Source of the DNA: Macrocystis pyrifera
Taxonomy: Eukaryota > Sar > Phaeophyceae > Laminariales > Laminariaceae
DNA: 64,000 nt
Assembly: GCA_031763025.1 (NCBI GenBank)
Contig: JASSKH010000025.1
Span: 11,907,142 to 11,971,141, forward strand
Direction: 5' to 3'
Under the pieces are notes generated by a model, which was not told where the DNA came from, searched no databases, and worked only from the letters and a program-made list of their open reading frames with translations. The position numbers were made by a program, and so were the translations under genes. Positions 11,101 to 21,611 of this stretch are shown here, piece by piece; the first letter of the stretch is position 1; each line of letters begins with the position of its first letter.

Positions 11101-12359
11101 TTTGCATGAGCCAGTTGTTCCATGGATTCGGGTGTTTTCGCTACAGCGTTAACGTGTAACTGGTCAGGCGTCACGACAGACACGGTGTATAGCTGACCAA
11201 GACATAACCCGATCGGACGTGCAACCCCATCGGACGATGGGTTAGCAACTTGCACAGCTACTGAACCATCGGCAGCGTACCAGGTAGCTAAAGTGCGAGC
11301 GACAATAATTTTCTCAAACACTGTCGAGCTACCAGACTGCAGAAATTCAGGTTCGGACATGATTCGCTGTTCGACAACAACAGTACGATCGCGCAAAGGG
11401 AGACAATCAGTAAAAGCCACGACAAGAGCTTCGTGTCTAGGTTTGAGGTCGACACGTTCGCGCAAAATGTCATCAATTCCTTCTGCATCATGGTGGACAG
11501 CAGCGACGGACATGGTATTGTCGCTAGGGGCAGGGGAGGGGGCGGCGTGAGAGGCAGAATGGCTAATACGATGTATCGCTGGGATAGTAGTACCAGCGGA
11601 CGGAAACGACAATGTTTGGTTTTCCCAATCGAGGACAGCTCCAAACGTAGACATGACATGATTATCTAGGAGCAATGAATCGGGACCAAGAGACGGTACA
11701 ACTAGCGCGTCGACGTTATGAGTGATTGTACTCAATGTAAGTGACAATGTGACAAACCCCAAAATATTCAAAGGCGAACCATTCGCTGCCCGTAAAGCAA
11801 CGGCGGCCGGAGGGACAGGTTGAATATTTATTTCACGCAAAGCTGGATTGGACATCAGCCACGCGTGGGAAACGACAGAGACATCAGTAGCAGTATCGAG
11901 TGTTATTGCGGACACTGGACAGTCGTCTACATAGCCAGAAATCTGCACTCTGCGAGACGAAAAAGACAAAGAGAAAGGATGGGATCTGTGCGCCAGCATT
12001 GAGCTGTACCACACGGTAGTCGTTTTATTACTTTTTGCTGGGTGGACCCGGGTACTCGAAGATCGACACTCGGACGCATACTCGGACACGGGGAAATCGA
12101 TAGCAAACGTCACGCGTTTACGCGGACGTTGTGAGGATGATACCCCACTGCTAAGACTCGAGACAGAGACACCCCCCCCAGAAAAAGAACTACACTCAAC
12201 TCCCCGGTTGACTCCTTCTTTGCTAACAACACTCGGTACAGGGGACTCAGCACCCACGGCTACTGCGGAGAGTTTCCTCTTCGCGCCAACCTTGCCTACC
12301 GCTTTAGGAGCAAGGCGAGTCCCAACGGTTGGTAGCGCTCCACCAGCTGGGCCCCTTCA
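8127..12359 (-). CDS. pol: Gypsy element B pol polyprotein (intact)
   Basis: The frame is open from about 12356 and a 1376-residue product can be read from a GTG at 12255-12257; no ATG is needed if it is made by frameshifting from gag. Domains in order: an aspartic protease with DTA in place of DTG/DSG (residue ~121, context TLDTATDVS); a reverse transcriptase with YMDD (10449-10460, residue ~600); RNase H with TDASEAGVG (residue ~755) and TDHQAL; an integrase with an HHCC zinc finger ending CLSC (residues ~1010-1060) and a D-D-35-E core (VDL, SDQGTEF, NSVLE); and a C-terminal GPY/F-type module with WRGPYSV. The whole enzyme set needed to copy and insert the element is present without stops. 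Pol is -1 relative to gag, with ~60 bases of overlap (12296-12359). Confidence 0.95.
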
Positions 12360-12532
12360 GGTGTCGCCGTTGGTGCTGCCCGCCTGGCTGTCCCGGTCGT
12401 CGTCGTCGTCGTTGCGGTTCCGGCGGGAGCGGCGATGACCGGGGAGGGGGAGCGGCTGCGTGTCGAACGGTCGCGGTCGCGCTTGCCGCTCGAGGGGTCG
12501 CGGAGATGACCCAAATCGCGTTCCTTTTGGAA
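12296..12532 (-). CDS. Continuation of element B gag after an in-frame TGA
   Basis: In the same frame as the gag core, after the TGA at 12533-12535, the frame stays open for 78 codons to a TAG at 12296-12298. The product is basic and Ser/Arg-rich (context KRDRDRSTRSRSPSP), like the C-terminal tail of a nucleocapsid. It overlaps the start of pol, so a gag-pol fusion would have to read through this tail. It is expressed only if the TGA is suppressed. Confidence 0.5.
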   Translation of the reverse strand, partial: FQKERDLGHLRDPSSGKRDRDRSTRSRSPSPVIAAPAGTATTTTTTGTARRAAPTATPEGAQLVERYQPLGLALLLKR

Positions 12533-13440
12533 TCAATCCTCCTCCTGGTGTCCGATAGGTTTATGGCACCTATGGTAGGTGCAGCGGGGGCGAGGCTTCC
12601 TCTCCTGAGGCTGGCGGCGTGGCTGTCTGAGGTCGGTTTTCCGACGATGCTGCTGCCGCTTCGGCGTTGTGTGGCTGTTCATCTGGTGAGCAGCGGCACG
12701 GTTTGGGACAGGGGTGAACGACAAGGCACTGACGGTGGCGGCGCCAGTAAGGCGCGCGGCTTCATGGCGCCTTGCACGATCGACAGCCTCTTTGAAAGAG
12801 GTAACAGGTTTTTCTCCGCTTTGCAACAGTTGCAGTGCGGGGGGCAGGCTGTGTTGCCAGAGCGTGACAGTTATGGCTGCCCAAGGTGTGCGGCCTTTGG
12901 CATGGCGATCGACAGCAGACTCGAAGCGCGACATTAGCGCGCGGAACCGGAGGGCCGAGGCGGAGACAGTTCCACCATTGTCAGTCTTGAAAGTGGCCAA
13001 TTTTGTGGCACATTCCTCTACGCTGTTCGCAGGCATGAGGATATCCAGGATCGCTAATTTGAGCTCGTCCCAGCTGGACGGGGGCGTGAACGAGCCCGGG
13101 TTATTGACATCCTCGGTATTGACAATGTTCGCGCACCAATCGATCCTACCAGACATGAGTTGTTGGTACAACGTAAGACAGGGCCCATCGCAAATGAGTG
13201 ACAGATGCTCAAATGCTGCTTTGTCCGCAAAGACTTCATCATCGGGGGCGACACATTTGGCTTTAAAACCGACAACCAGACGAAACTGTGACAGTACCTC
13301 CGCGACATCGACATCTGCACTACCGTTTAGCCTAGGTAGACTGGGTACGTCGTTCGGTGTGAGCGAGACAGACTTGGGTGCGGACAGCACAGCTGCGTAC
13401 GAGGAGCGGGGGTGACAAACTGGGCTGAATTCGACAACCC
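12533..13440 (-). pseudogene. gag: Gypsy element B gag core, interrupted
   Basis: The recognisable part is the ~285 codons from about 13390 down to the TGA at 12533. It has a helical capsid-like region (context LSQFRLVVGFKAKC, WDELKLAILDILM), a basic linker and the start of a zinc knuckle, CTYHRCHKPIGHQEED. The expected last Cys codon of the knuckle is exactly the TGA. There is no ATG at the start of this frame. The N-terminal part lies in the next frame (13327-13788), so a frame change near the C5 run (about 13413-13418) interrupts gag. I call it damaged, although recoding is possible. Confidence 0.7.
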
Positions 13441-13788
13441 GGACAAAGAGACAGTGGAGTCGGAGCTACTATTACCAACATTAAGACTTGCCAGTTGGTG
13501 GAGCATGGAGTTGTGTTGCTCTAACAGCTCCTCGATTTCGCCATTTTCAAGCCGTTCCAGCTGCCGGTTGACGATTCGGGTGAGCCTCTCGTCAATCATC
13601 TGCATGGGTGGGGTCGCTGGCGCTCTGTTGGGGTGGGGCTCCGTACTCCCGCCTTTCTCCTCTAGGTCGCCACGCGCTGATGTAGTGGTCTTGGGGGCTG
13701 CCGTGTCGTCCGGGGTCTCACGGTAGGGGGGTGGGGTGGGGTACTGGGACTGCTCGTATTCCGACATCACTCTGAACGTAGGTGACAA
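13327..13788 (-). pseudogene. N-terminal part of element B gag
   Basis: 153 codons in the frame +1 to the gag core. The start has a Pro/Tyr-rich stretch (PTPPPYRETPDD), then a probable coiled coil (residues ~65-100, context RIVNRQLERLENGEIEELL). After about 13420 this frame loses sensible sequence and the gag core continues in the other frame. Composition and position right after the PBS fit a Gag N-terminus. Confidence 0.6.
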
Positions 13789-13806
13789 GTGACAAGTTGG
13801 TTTATC

Positions 13807-13824
13807 AACCGCCGTCCGACGCCA
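13807..13824 (-). other. Primer-binding site of Gypsy element B
   Basis: Two bases after the 5' LTR end, the minus strand reads TGGCGTCGGACGGCGG. The matching tRNA would end GTCCGAC-G-CCA. A G before CCA is typical of tRNA-Ser, so tRNA-Ser is a guess. Confidence 0.6.
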
Positions 13825-13826
13825 AT

Positions 13827-14309
13827 AAGAGTTCCTGACTCAATAGGAGTTTCGGCAACGTTACCGCCGGTGGGTCGTGATCCCACGTCTCTCTGTGGAC
13901 ACAGAGTGTTCTGTCTGTTGAACTACGACGGCTGAGTGATGACGTGACGAAGGGCTCAGACGAGGGTCTGATGACAGGACATGAGGGAGAGAACTCTGAG
14001 AGAAGTGAGGAGGAGGGCGAGGAGGAAGCGTCACTCCTCCTGCCCTGCGGTCCCGGGACAACGGGACGACGGGACATATATGGGCGACCCGGCGGGGTTT
14101 CCAGAATCCCGCCGGGACGTTGCATCAGGCGGTGGGGCCGTCCCAACGGATCCGTTGAGCAGATGTGGACCGGTGGCTTCCCGGCGATGTATGGTTCATG
14201 ACAGTTTCCTGACATAACCGAGCGAACGCTCCCAGAAATGGAATCTGGAAGGCGCTGGGCGTTCGGCTATATGCGTAGGCGTGTTGTTACCGGGGACATG
14301 GTATCCACA
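13827..14309 (-). repeat. 5' LTR of Gypsy element B
   Basis: 483 bp, direct copy of 5568-6050 with 11 differences. Minus-strand start TGTGGATACC at 14309; abuts the CTACT target duplication at 14310-14314. Confidence 0.92.
13862..13932 (-). other. tRNA-like cloverleaf inside the 5' LTR of element B
   Basis: Identical in sequence to 5603-5673, including all stems, the perfect A box and the near-consensus B box. The LTR differences I counted fall outside it. Confidence 0.6.
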
Positions 14310-14524
14310 CTACTACTATTATATACGTATTTCATTGATAGATGGGAGTTGTGCACAATTTATAATAACACATGTATTTACATAGGAATTACTATTGAAG
14401 CTTGGTACAACTCCAAATTTCTTGATTAATTTCGTAGTTCGTGGTGGAAATGGATGGGAACAGACGACCATGAATGTTTCTTGTAGGGGAAGAGGCAAGT
14501 TATGTCCGCCAGAAGCGGTGCCAC

Positions 14525-14870
14525 GACGGGACGGAACGATAAGGTCCGACGGGAGAGGTTTTAACGGCGGGACGGGACGGTAATTTTCGGTGTCACGGCG
14601 GGACGGGACGGTAATTTGTCCGTGTCACGGCGGGACGGGACGGTAATTTTTCGGTGCCACGGCGGGACGGGACGGTAATTTTTCTGTGTCACGGCGGGAC
14701 GGGACGGTAATTTCCAACGGGAGAGATTTTGTAGGCGGGACGGGACGGTAAGTGACGACGGACAAGGATTTTGTCGGCGGGACAGGACGGGACGGGACGG
14801 CGGGACCATTTTTGCGGCGGTTTTATCGTCCCGTCCCGCCGTTACCGCCGTTACCGTCCCGCCGAAATTA
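14525..14870 (+). repeat. G-rich minisatellite with an inverted end
   Basis: About seven copies of a ~35-bp unit with the core CACGGCGGGACGGGACGGTAA, the same family as 3918-4200. At 14825-14870 the motif continues in reverse orientation (CGTCCCGTCCCGCCG, ACCGTCCCGCCG), so the array can fold into a long hairpin. Confidence 0.9.
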
Positions 14871-14895
14871 CCGTGAAAAGCCTTGGAAAAAACGA

Positions 14896-17620
14896 AACAG
14901 GCCCCGTGTTAGAAAACGCCACAAGAGGACTCTACAAACTATTTAATCAGTCGAACTCACAGGTAACGTATTTCAAAATTTATAAAACCAACAGGGAAAT
15001 GATCTCTTGCGAGGAAGGGGCAGAGTTGAGGTGAAGAGCTCCACACACAGCGGATCATCCAAGGTCAACACTTCCTGGCTGCACCGAGTGTGGTGAGTAC
15101 GAGTGCTCGCAAGAGGTTTTGCGTGTTTCTGTTATCCGCACAGCGCGTGGTGGCAGGGTAAATCTGTCGCACCTCACAGGGTTGAACCCAAAACGTACCA
15201 CAAGCACCCAGCAGCAGCACAGATCAGCACGACCAGCATCGAAGCTCGCCGCGGCTTGCGTGTGCATTGCGCTTACAAGCCGTGGTGCTCCCTGTCTTGC
15301 ATGTAGCCGTACAAGTCACGACACGACCGAGTCCCTCCCTTGTGTGGCGCAGAAGTATGGGCGATGAACTCATCGAAACAGTACCATTTTTCGGCTGCTG
15401 TTCCTGGCTACTATAGGAGATATAGAGCTACACAACAAAACCGAGTAAAACCCGAGCATGAACAGCAGTCACATGAGCCTTACTGTACAGTAGATGATGT
15501 ACATACATCTGAGCGGAGTGGTATGTGTATAGACAGGAACTCGCGCTTGACAGCCCGTTATGCCCCTCTTGTCTTGCATATACCAGCCAAGATGAAATAC
15601 GTGCACCCCATACTCAGCGACTATGGTCCCTATGACGAGTCTGGAGACACTGATCGCTGACGTACCGCGTACAAGACGGACACTCTGCTGTCTGCTGTGA
15701 TGATTCATGAATTACGAGGGACCAGTATTCAGGACCCACAATGTCTCCCATGTTTATACCCGATCTTGGACCCGATTACTACAGCAGTACGTCAACGCGG
15801 AAAAAGGCAACTGCTACAGAGGGGCATATGTGCAGTATACAGGACCGACGAGGGACATAACTAAATAGCACTATGTTTTACAACGTGATTTGGTCCCGAT
15901 TAGTAGTATGTATGAAGGCAGTCGGAGTCCACAGTTATTCTGATGGAAAGTGGTGCTATCGCAGTGATGATGCGTGCTATGCCCCAGCCATGATGTAGAA
16001 TCACCCGTGCGCTGCTAAGTCCAGAGCGTTAGCAAAAATGGTACGGGCTATTCTGCGTTTTTTCTTGTGTGTTGCTTTTCTTGTTAATGAGCGTATCAGC
16101 AGTGCACGATGTATGTTGATCTGCACGATTTTCACACTTGGCACTGTGTACTGTGACAGTGCGACAGAGCCGACCCAACTTGATAACAGCGTAGTGGTGA
16201 CAACTCAACCAAAAACAAGAATAGCGTGGCTGCTCTGCTGTGTTGCTTAGATGGTCAGTTTTACGGTAAAAGCGTGCTTTGTCTCGACTCCTGTCTTTAT
16301 GTATCATGATCTGGGTTGTGATGTTAAAATACTTGTAGGCGATTCGCGGCCATGCACGTTGTCCTTGGCCTCACCAAGTAGGCGTTGTCCCGCCGCGCGT
16401 CTAGTCGATGACGCTGCTGTTTAGATGTATTATCACAGCAGTTGACATCGATATACTACGCATACTTTCCATATATGCAAATGGGCGTGTCTACAGTAGA
16501 TGTTAATGCTGCTGCAGCGAATGGTTTGATGTGTACAACAGTACCTACGAACTGACGAAGCGTTCGAGCGCCCACCTGTAGTGCGCAGGTGGGGCGGTGT
16601 CATGTCACGCTTAACTTCATTATTACAGCAGACTTATGCAGCCGGTGTGCTTGTGCTGTGGATGAATATATCGAAGGTTCGTAAAATGTTGCGATCCGAG
16701 TGTACCGCAGATAACAGCGAAAAGGAGTAGGGGATCGGTGGTCCACCTGGTTAGCGGAATAACGTACAGTAGTAACTGCTGTTTTCCATACTTGCTTGTA
16801 ACGAAACCATTTCCTTGGGCTTGGCATTTGTTTACCTCAGGACACGCTGAATTCTTCAGGTGCTGGGGACGAGGTGTTTGCCCCGGGCGAAACAGGCGCG
16901 GAATGGGGTGTACCCGCTAACAGGATCCGGCAAAATGGATTCAGGTGACAGGCGCCGAGACACGAGGCAGACAGTAGATGCAGCAGATTTTCGGCGCCAC
17001 AGTAGTTACCGCCGTGTTAAAAAAATGGCGTGATTTTGCGGTGTGGGCGTATTCCCCTCCAATGTATTTTCAGGACAAATAAGGCTACAACTGACACGAC
17101 ATTTCAACGCTGATTGTTCGCGTCTTGAATATCTAGTGTTATGCAAAGAGTGGGCACGTTGGACTTGCACCGCTTAGAAATGTTGGGCGACGTGCACGAT
17201 TGCGTCGTTCTAACGCAGGAGGGGAGGAACAGGGGAGGTTACGCAACAAAAGGAAGGAAATACCCAGACGAATTCGTCACCCCCACTTGCCGCTTCTGGG
17301 TCCGTCCTAGAGTCCGCGCCTCTATCCCAGTCGCAACTTGGTCACAGCAGTCGGCGATCGGTTCGTCGTCGCGTTTTCCCCCCATGAAAGGCAAAAAGAG
17401 AATGGTTTGTCTGGAGAAACAAATCCGTCAAGTGCAAATAACCAGGACCCCCGTCATTCTTTTCTTTCGAGATATACCACCGACACAACGATTGAAAAAA
17501 ATACAAAAGCGATAGGGTTTTGTCAGGAGGCAAAAATGAACATGAGAGAACGACGTGACTTCCCCCCACCCTGTGTAACAAAATACGTGCGGCTGCCTTG
17601 AAAAATTACATTAGTCGTTA
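14896..17620. other. No gene recognised
   Basis: Only short frames (under ~125 codons) without recognisable domains, no clear exon signals, and no large repeat. AT/GC content is balanced. It may be intron or intergenic DNA. Confidence 0.5.
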
Positions 17621-17989
17621 ATGTGAAATCCTTAACCCATGCGTGTACTCGTGCAACGCCAGACAACGAGAACGAGTTCGGCCTATGGAGCGGTACAACC
17701 CGACAGACACGCGGCCAAACCGGGGGCCTTGACGTCACGGACGCGTTTGAATGGGACGGAGACACCGGTGACTTCGAGGAGATGGGGGAGCCTGGTGGGG
17801 AGGAAGATTTCTTCTGGCTCCGCATTGTGAGTAGGCGTTCTGTTGTCGAAAAGTGTTCTTCGCGTTCGTCTGCTGAGCGCGCCGTCACATCTTTGAAAAC
17901 AAACAAGTCCGGAGCGAGTGAACGTACGTACGGTCATTACGAGTCTAACGAGTCGCTATCACGTCGTTCCCCTCTTCGGCGCACCCCGC

Positions 17990-18345
17990 ACGTACTGAAA
18001 ATACAGGTTGATACGACACTGGGAGGGACGAGGCTTGACGTCGCGGGACCGTCAGAGACGGAGACGCCAGTAATTTAGACCGCGCGGACGAACGTTGCGG
18101 CAAGGACATTTTTTTCTCTACGCGCGTACTGACGATACAGATTTGTTGAAACTGAGGGAGCAAAAAGATTTGACGTCACGGACGCGTTAGACACGGAGAA
18201 TCCGGTACTTTAGAAAACACGGAAGAGCCCTGAGAAGAGGACACTTTCCTGCGGAAACCTACGTTTTCCTATACCAAGTAGACACTGAGCGAGGGAAAAT
18301 AACTCAGGTCACGGACGCGCTAGGCTCGGAGATGGTATTCTTTCT
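17990..18345. repeat. Degenerate ~138-bp tandem repeat
   Basis: The phrase GACGTCACGGACGCG and variants, followed by GGAGA and CCGGTA-like words, recurs near 18033, 18170 and 18308, about 137-138 bp apart. A related word is at about 17732. Reading frames on both strands cross it, but none is convincing. Confidence 0.5.
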
Positions 18346-18547
18346 GGTTCCGTATAGGGGCGTGCCTTGCTCGGCAAACGCCGTGAACGTTTGTGTTGCG
18401 TTCAACTTGCTGCCGCCGTCCTTTTCGAGGCAATGCCCGGCCGCCATGAAATTGACCTCGCCCGTGATGTGGGAGTAGAAATGACTTGTTCGGGCCATAA
18501 TTTTAACCTCGCGCAGGAAAAGTGGGATCAGACAGGTGTTATGAAAA

Positions 18548-18845
18548 TTTGTATTATAACTTCGACACTTCGATCTTGATTTTCAACTGCTCCTGGATGG
18601 TCATGATAAACCGCGTGAAAGCGCTTCATCTCCAGAACGCATCCTCGCGCAGGAATCAGCCCATTAACGCGTCGATTCTCACCTTGCCCGTCATAATTCA
18701 GGAGTCATACCTTAGTGCACACGACTACCATGTCTTCCCTCAGGTCTATGGGACATCGGACATCACCATCTCACGGCGTAGTAAATATATTCGCCCTACC
18801 CTAAGCCTTCCTACAGAAGTAGCACCGGTCGCAAATCAAACTTAA
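18548..18845 (+). repeat. Duplicated segment, copy 1, with a conserved 87-codon frame
   Basis: Matches 18963-19262 without gaps over the shared reading frame. The plus-strand frame starts around FNCSWMVMINR and ends PVANQT before a TAA. Copy 2 reads FNCSWIVVINR and ends PVPEQT before a TAG. Many changes between copies are conservative (I/V, S/T, D/E). No family was recognised. It could be a small duplicated exon or simply a repeat without stops in one frame. Confidence 0.5.
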
Positions 18846-18962
18846 CAATTATCGCCCAGTGCATTCTTAGCCCTTTACTGTACTATAGCCGGCGGGCAAT
18901 CGCAATGTCACGACGGTTTTAGTCACAATTCCAACGCGCAAAATCAAGCAGAATGTGCTAAA

Positions 18963-19262
18963 AAAATATATTATAACTTTGACACTTCGACTTTGATTTT
19001 CAACTGTTCATGGATAGTCGTGATAAACCGGGCGAAAACAGTTCATTCCCAGAACGCATCCTCGCACAGGAACCTACCCGTTATTACGTTGTTTATCGCC
19101 TTACCCGTCATACTTCGCGACTCGTACCTTACTGCACAAGACTACTATGTCTTCCCTCAAGTCTGCGAGACATCGGATGTCACCCTCACAAGATCTAATT
19201 ATAATATTCGCCCGACCCTAAGCCTTTCCACAGCACTAGCACCGGTCCCAGAGCAAACTTAG
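18963..19262 (+). repeat. Duplicated segment, copy 2, with a conserved 87-codon frame
   Basis: Partner of 18548-18845, about 420 bp downstream. The frame is equally open and stops at the same relative codon. The words TTGATTTTCAACTG, CAGAACGCATCCTCGC and CGCCCAGTGC are shared. On the minus strand both copies carry several stops in every frame I examined, so the plus strand is the better coding candidate. Confidence 0.5.
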
Positions 19263-19318
19263 CAGACATCGCCCAGTGCTATGGCCGGCCGGAATTCTCG
19301 ACGTCGGAGCGTTTTGAG

Positions 19319-19768
19319 TCACGGTTCCAACGCGCAAAAAATAGCCTGCACACGTGGGAGCCTCCCCTCCGGTCCGCAATACCAAACAAACCACGCTTCC
19401 GTTGCGCTACACTCCCTACCGCGATACACAGCACGCGGCAGAACAACCAGTGTGTGGGGAGGGTTTTTATTCAGCCAGGTACCCCGCGACTTGGTGGGCT
19501 CAAGAAAACTAAGCCTCAGCTTGAATGCCACCCCAGAACGCGCGACACGTAATGCTTGCTTCAAAATAGAAAGTACATTCTTGTATGACGGCGAAGTCAC
19601 GATCCAGTCAGGGCGTTTGTCGTCGTCCATGAACACGTGGCCGAATCCCTCTGATGCTGCGTCCAGGTGAAAATCAGCCATCAACCTGAGGAATGCATGC
19701 CGATTGACAGTTGAAGAGTTGTGGAATTCGCTTTGAGGTTGACGTGTTGTAATTTTTTCAGTTTTTGA
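19319..19768 (-). pseudogene. Adenine-DNA-methyltransferase-like fragment
   Basis: A frame open for ~150 codons. The part from the ATG at 19679-19681 reads like a phage-type N6-adenine methyltransferase: an acidic stretch (VFMDDDKRPDWIVT), then TSPSYKN where the family has a (D/N)PPY catalytic motif, an alpha-helical stretch (ILKQALRVARSGVAFKL), the conserved RLSFLEPTKSRGTWL, NPPHTLVVLPR, and ATEAWFVWY near the end. It lacks the N-terminal SAM-binding part and has Ser for the first Pro of the catalytic motif, so it is probably inactive or an exon of a larger gene. DIRS-type retroelements carry such a domain, which would explain it here (inference). No reverse transcriptase or recombinase was seen next to it. 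Confidence 0.5.
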
Positions 19769-19769
19769 C

Positions 19770-21130
19770 TAAAAATACGAGCTGGTGTGGGTGTAGCTAG
19801 GAGATCTTTATCAGCGGATATATTTTGGGACCGTCCCCGCTTTTACGCGTTCTGGTGATTTTTTAATCAGGATCAGGGAATAAACGTTGAAACCCGGGCA
19901 TACCCTGACATGATTTTACAAGTTTTTATTCATTTCAACAATCTAGTGTGTTGAGTAACCGGAGTGCGAAAACAAATGTACTTCTTACATTGGTAGGAGA
20001 TTTTGTAAATAACCACCCCCCCCCCATTCCAGGCATTTTTGAACGTGTAGTTGCGGATGGCACGGCAAATTTTAAACGTCACGCAACGACTTTCGCGAAC
20101 TTTGATTGCACGCTGCGCAATGAAAATAAAAGCCCTGTTATGGCAGCCTCTGGAGACTAGAGCGAACTGTTGTGAGAATCCTCGGCAGACATCGATCGAC
20201 AAAACAAACGACTACGTCATGAAGTCTCGACGGAATGCGCTGCTGGTTAGGGTCTCCGACCCACCCTATTAATGGTGCACAGTAGGTGATATTTGACGTG
20301 GGTGGGCCAGACGTCTACCAAAAACATATTTGGCAGCTGATGTGTAGAAAACAGACGACACAAACTCTAGATCCCTCTCCCCTGGCACAAAACATATTTT
20401 TTTTCAAAGTTTGGACGAACAGCGTCGGACGCCGCGGCCAACGTCTCGCCCCATAGACCGCGGATTCCAATAATACCTTCGAGGCCATCATTTACACTCA
20501 TTGACCTCGCCCGCTACGGAGCTCCTTGACCGTGGGTTGATTGTACGTCGTGATAGAAGGTAAAATCGTCGCGTTACTGCGGGGTGTGAACGAGCTGCTC
20601 GCTGTGTCTGTCTATCTTCTTGCTTGTGTGCGGCGTGATATCGGGTTTCGCGGTACTGCATCGATTTGATTAATAGATAGCTGGCGTCAACTGCCCCGTG
20701 TTATTTTAGACTTGCCGGATGGCGCCCAAGTGCCTTCCAAACAGCAACAACATACGAGGCGAGTTATACTGCCAAATTGACTTACATGGCGATGACGTTG
20801 CTTGTTGTTGCATTCTATATATATATATACACCAGCGGTCCGCTAACGTGCGAACAGCAGTACAACATACTATTGATACCACAGCAGTCAGTACTATCGC
20901 TCAAGCATAACGACCGTCTGTTGCAGTTATTAGGATCTAAACGGCCATTAAATTTCGGGACATATTGCTCCATCATACTTCGGAGTTGTTCAATACACAC
21001 CGCGTACGAGTACCGAGCGTTCGAGTACTCGTACGGCAGATTGAGAAAGCCCATGCATGGTACACCCGCTGATGTTTGCGGCGGCCTGAACGTTGTTCAC
21101 ACACAGCGATGCGGGTCGACTGAAAACACA
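19770..21130. other. No gene recognised
   Basis: No convincing exon. Short frames only. At 20815-20830 there is a short (TA)n run. A later exon of the 21.1-22.0 kb gene could lie here but was not identified. Confidence 0.4.
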
Positions 21131-21133
21131 TAC

Positions 21134-21289
21134 CTGCGATTTAGGTCGTTGGTGGCAACATGCAAGCCGTGCGTGGGGTGAACCCTGCCGATCGCATCTC
21201 CTGTCGCTCCACAGGAATCTAGCACTCGACCCTCGACAACGACGTTGGCCAGGAGACCACGGACTTGCACAACCAAAAGGGACAATCAT
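21134..21289 (-). CDS. Candidate second exon of a Cys-rich gene
   Basis: 156 bases between a 3' splice site (TTGTTTATTCGTAG) and a 5' splice site CAG|GTATGTG (21127-21133). It is open and in phase 0 at both ends, which joins to the 21612-21986 exon without a frame change. A second frame of the same exon also reads naturally if another acceptor (TGTGCAAG, exon start 21263) is used, but that acceptor hits a stop when joined in phase 0. No domain recognised. Confidence 0.35.
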
Positions 21290-21611
21290 CTACGAATAAA
21301 CAACCACTAACGACGCACAAACCCACAACAACCAGTAATACTGCCAGCTACGGAACGCACCATACACCACAGCAGACACAACCAGCTGCTCTGGTTTTCA
21401 GTGCTGTCTTCCCTTCGTTGTGCAGGCTTGGCCGCAACATCATGAACAAGATACGTCGAAGTATATGGACACCTATATACCTGGTACTCACGATTCTTAC
21501 AGCAGAACAGAAGTTGCAGTCAGTACAATGCACAACAAACTAAACTACACGGTTGAGAACAGCATGTTTCGTGTCTCGTACTCGCCGCTAAAAGCTGTTT
21601 CCTGCACATAC

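Larger units (their letters stand above)
5568..14309 (-). mobile_element. Full-length Ty3/Gypsy retrotransposon (element B)
   Basis: An 8742-bp LTR element on the minus strand: 5' LTR 13827-14309, PBS, gag, pol, a 2.1-kb untranslated stretch, polypurine tract, 3' LTR 5568-6050. It is flanked by the same 5 bases, CTACT, at 5563-5567 and 14310-14314, which is an integrase target duplication. The two LTRs are 483 bp each and differ at 11 positions by my count (about 97.7% identity). Pol is intact. Gag is broken by a frame change and a TGA. An interrupted gag in a fairly young element suggests either mobilisation in trans or unusual recoding. Confidence 0.93.

Noticed and set aside
12329-13415. 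Two long plus-strand ORFs (202 and 233 codons)
   Set aside because: They are antisense to gag of element B.
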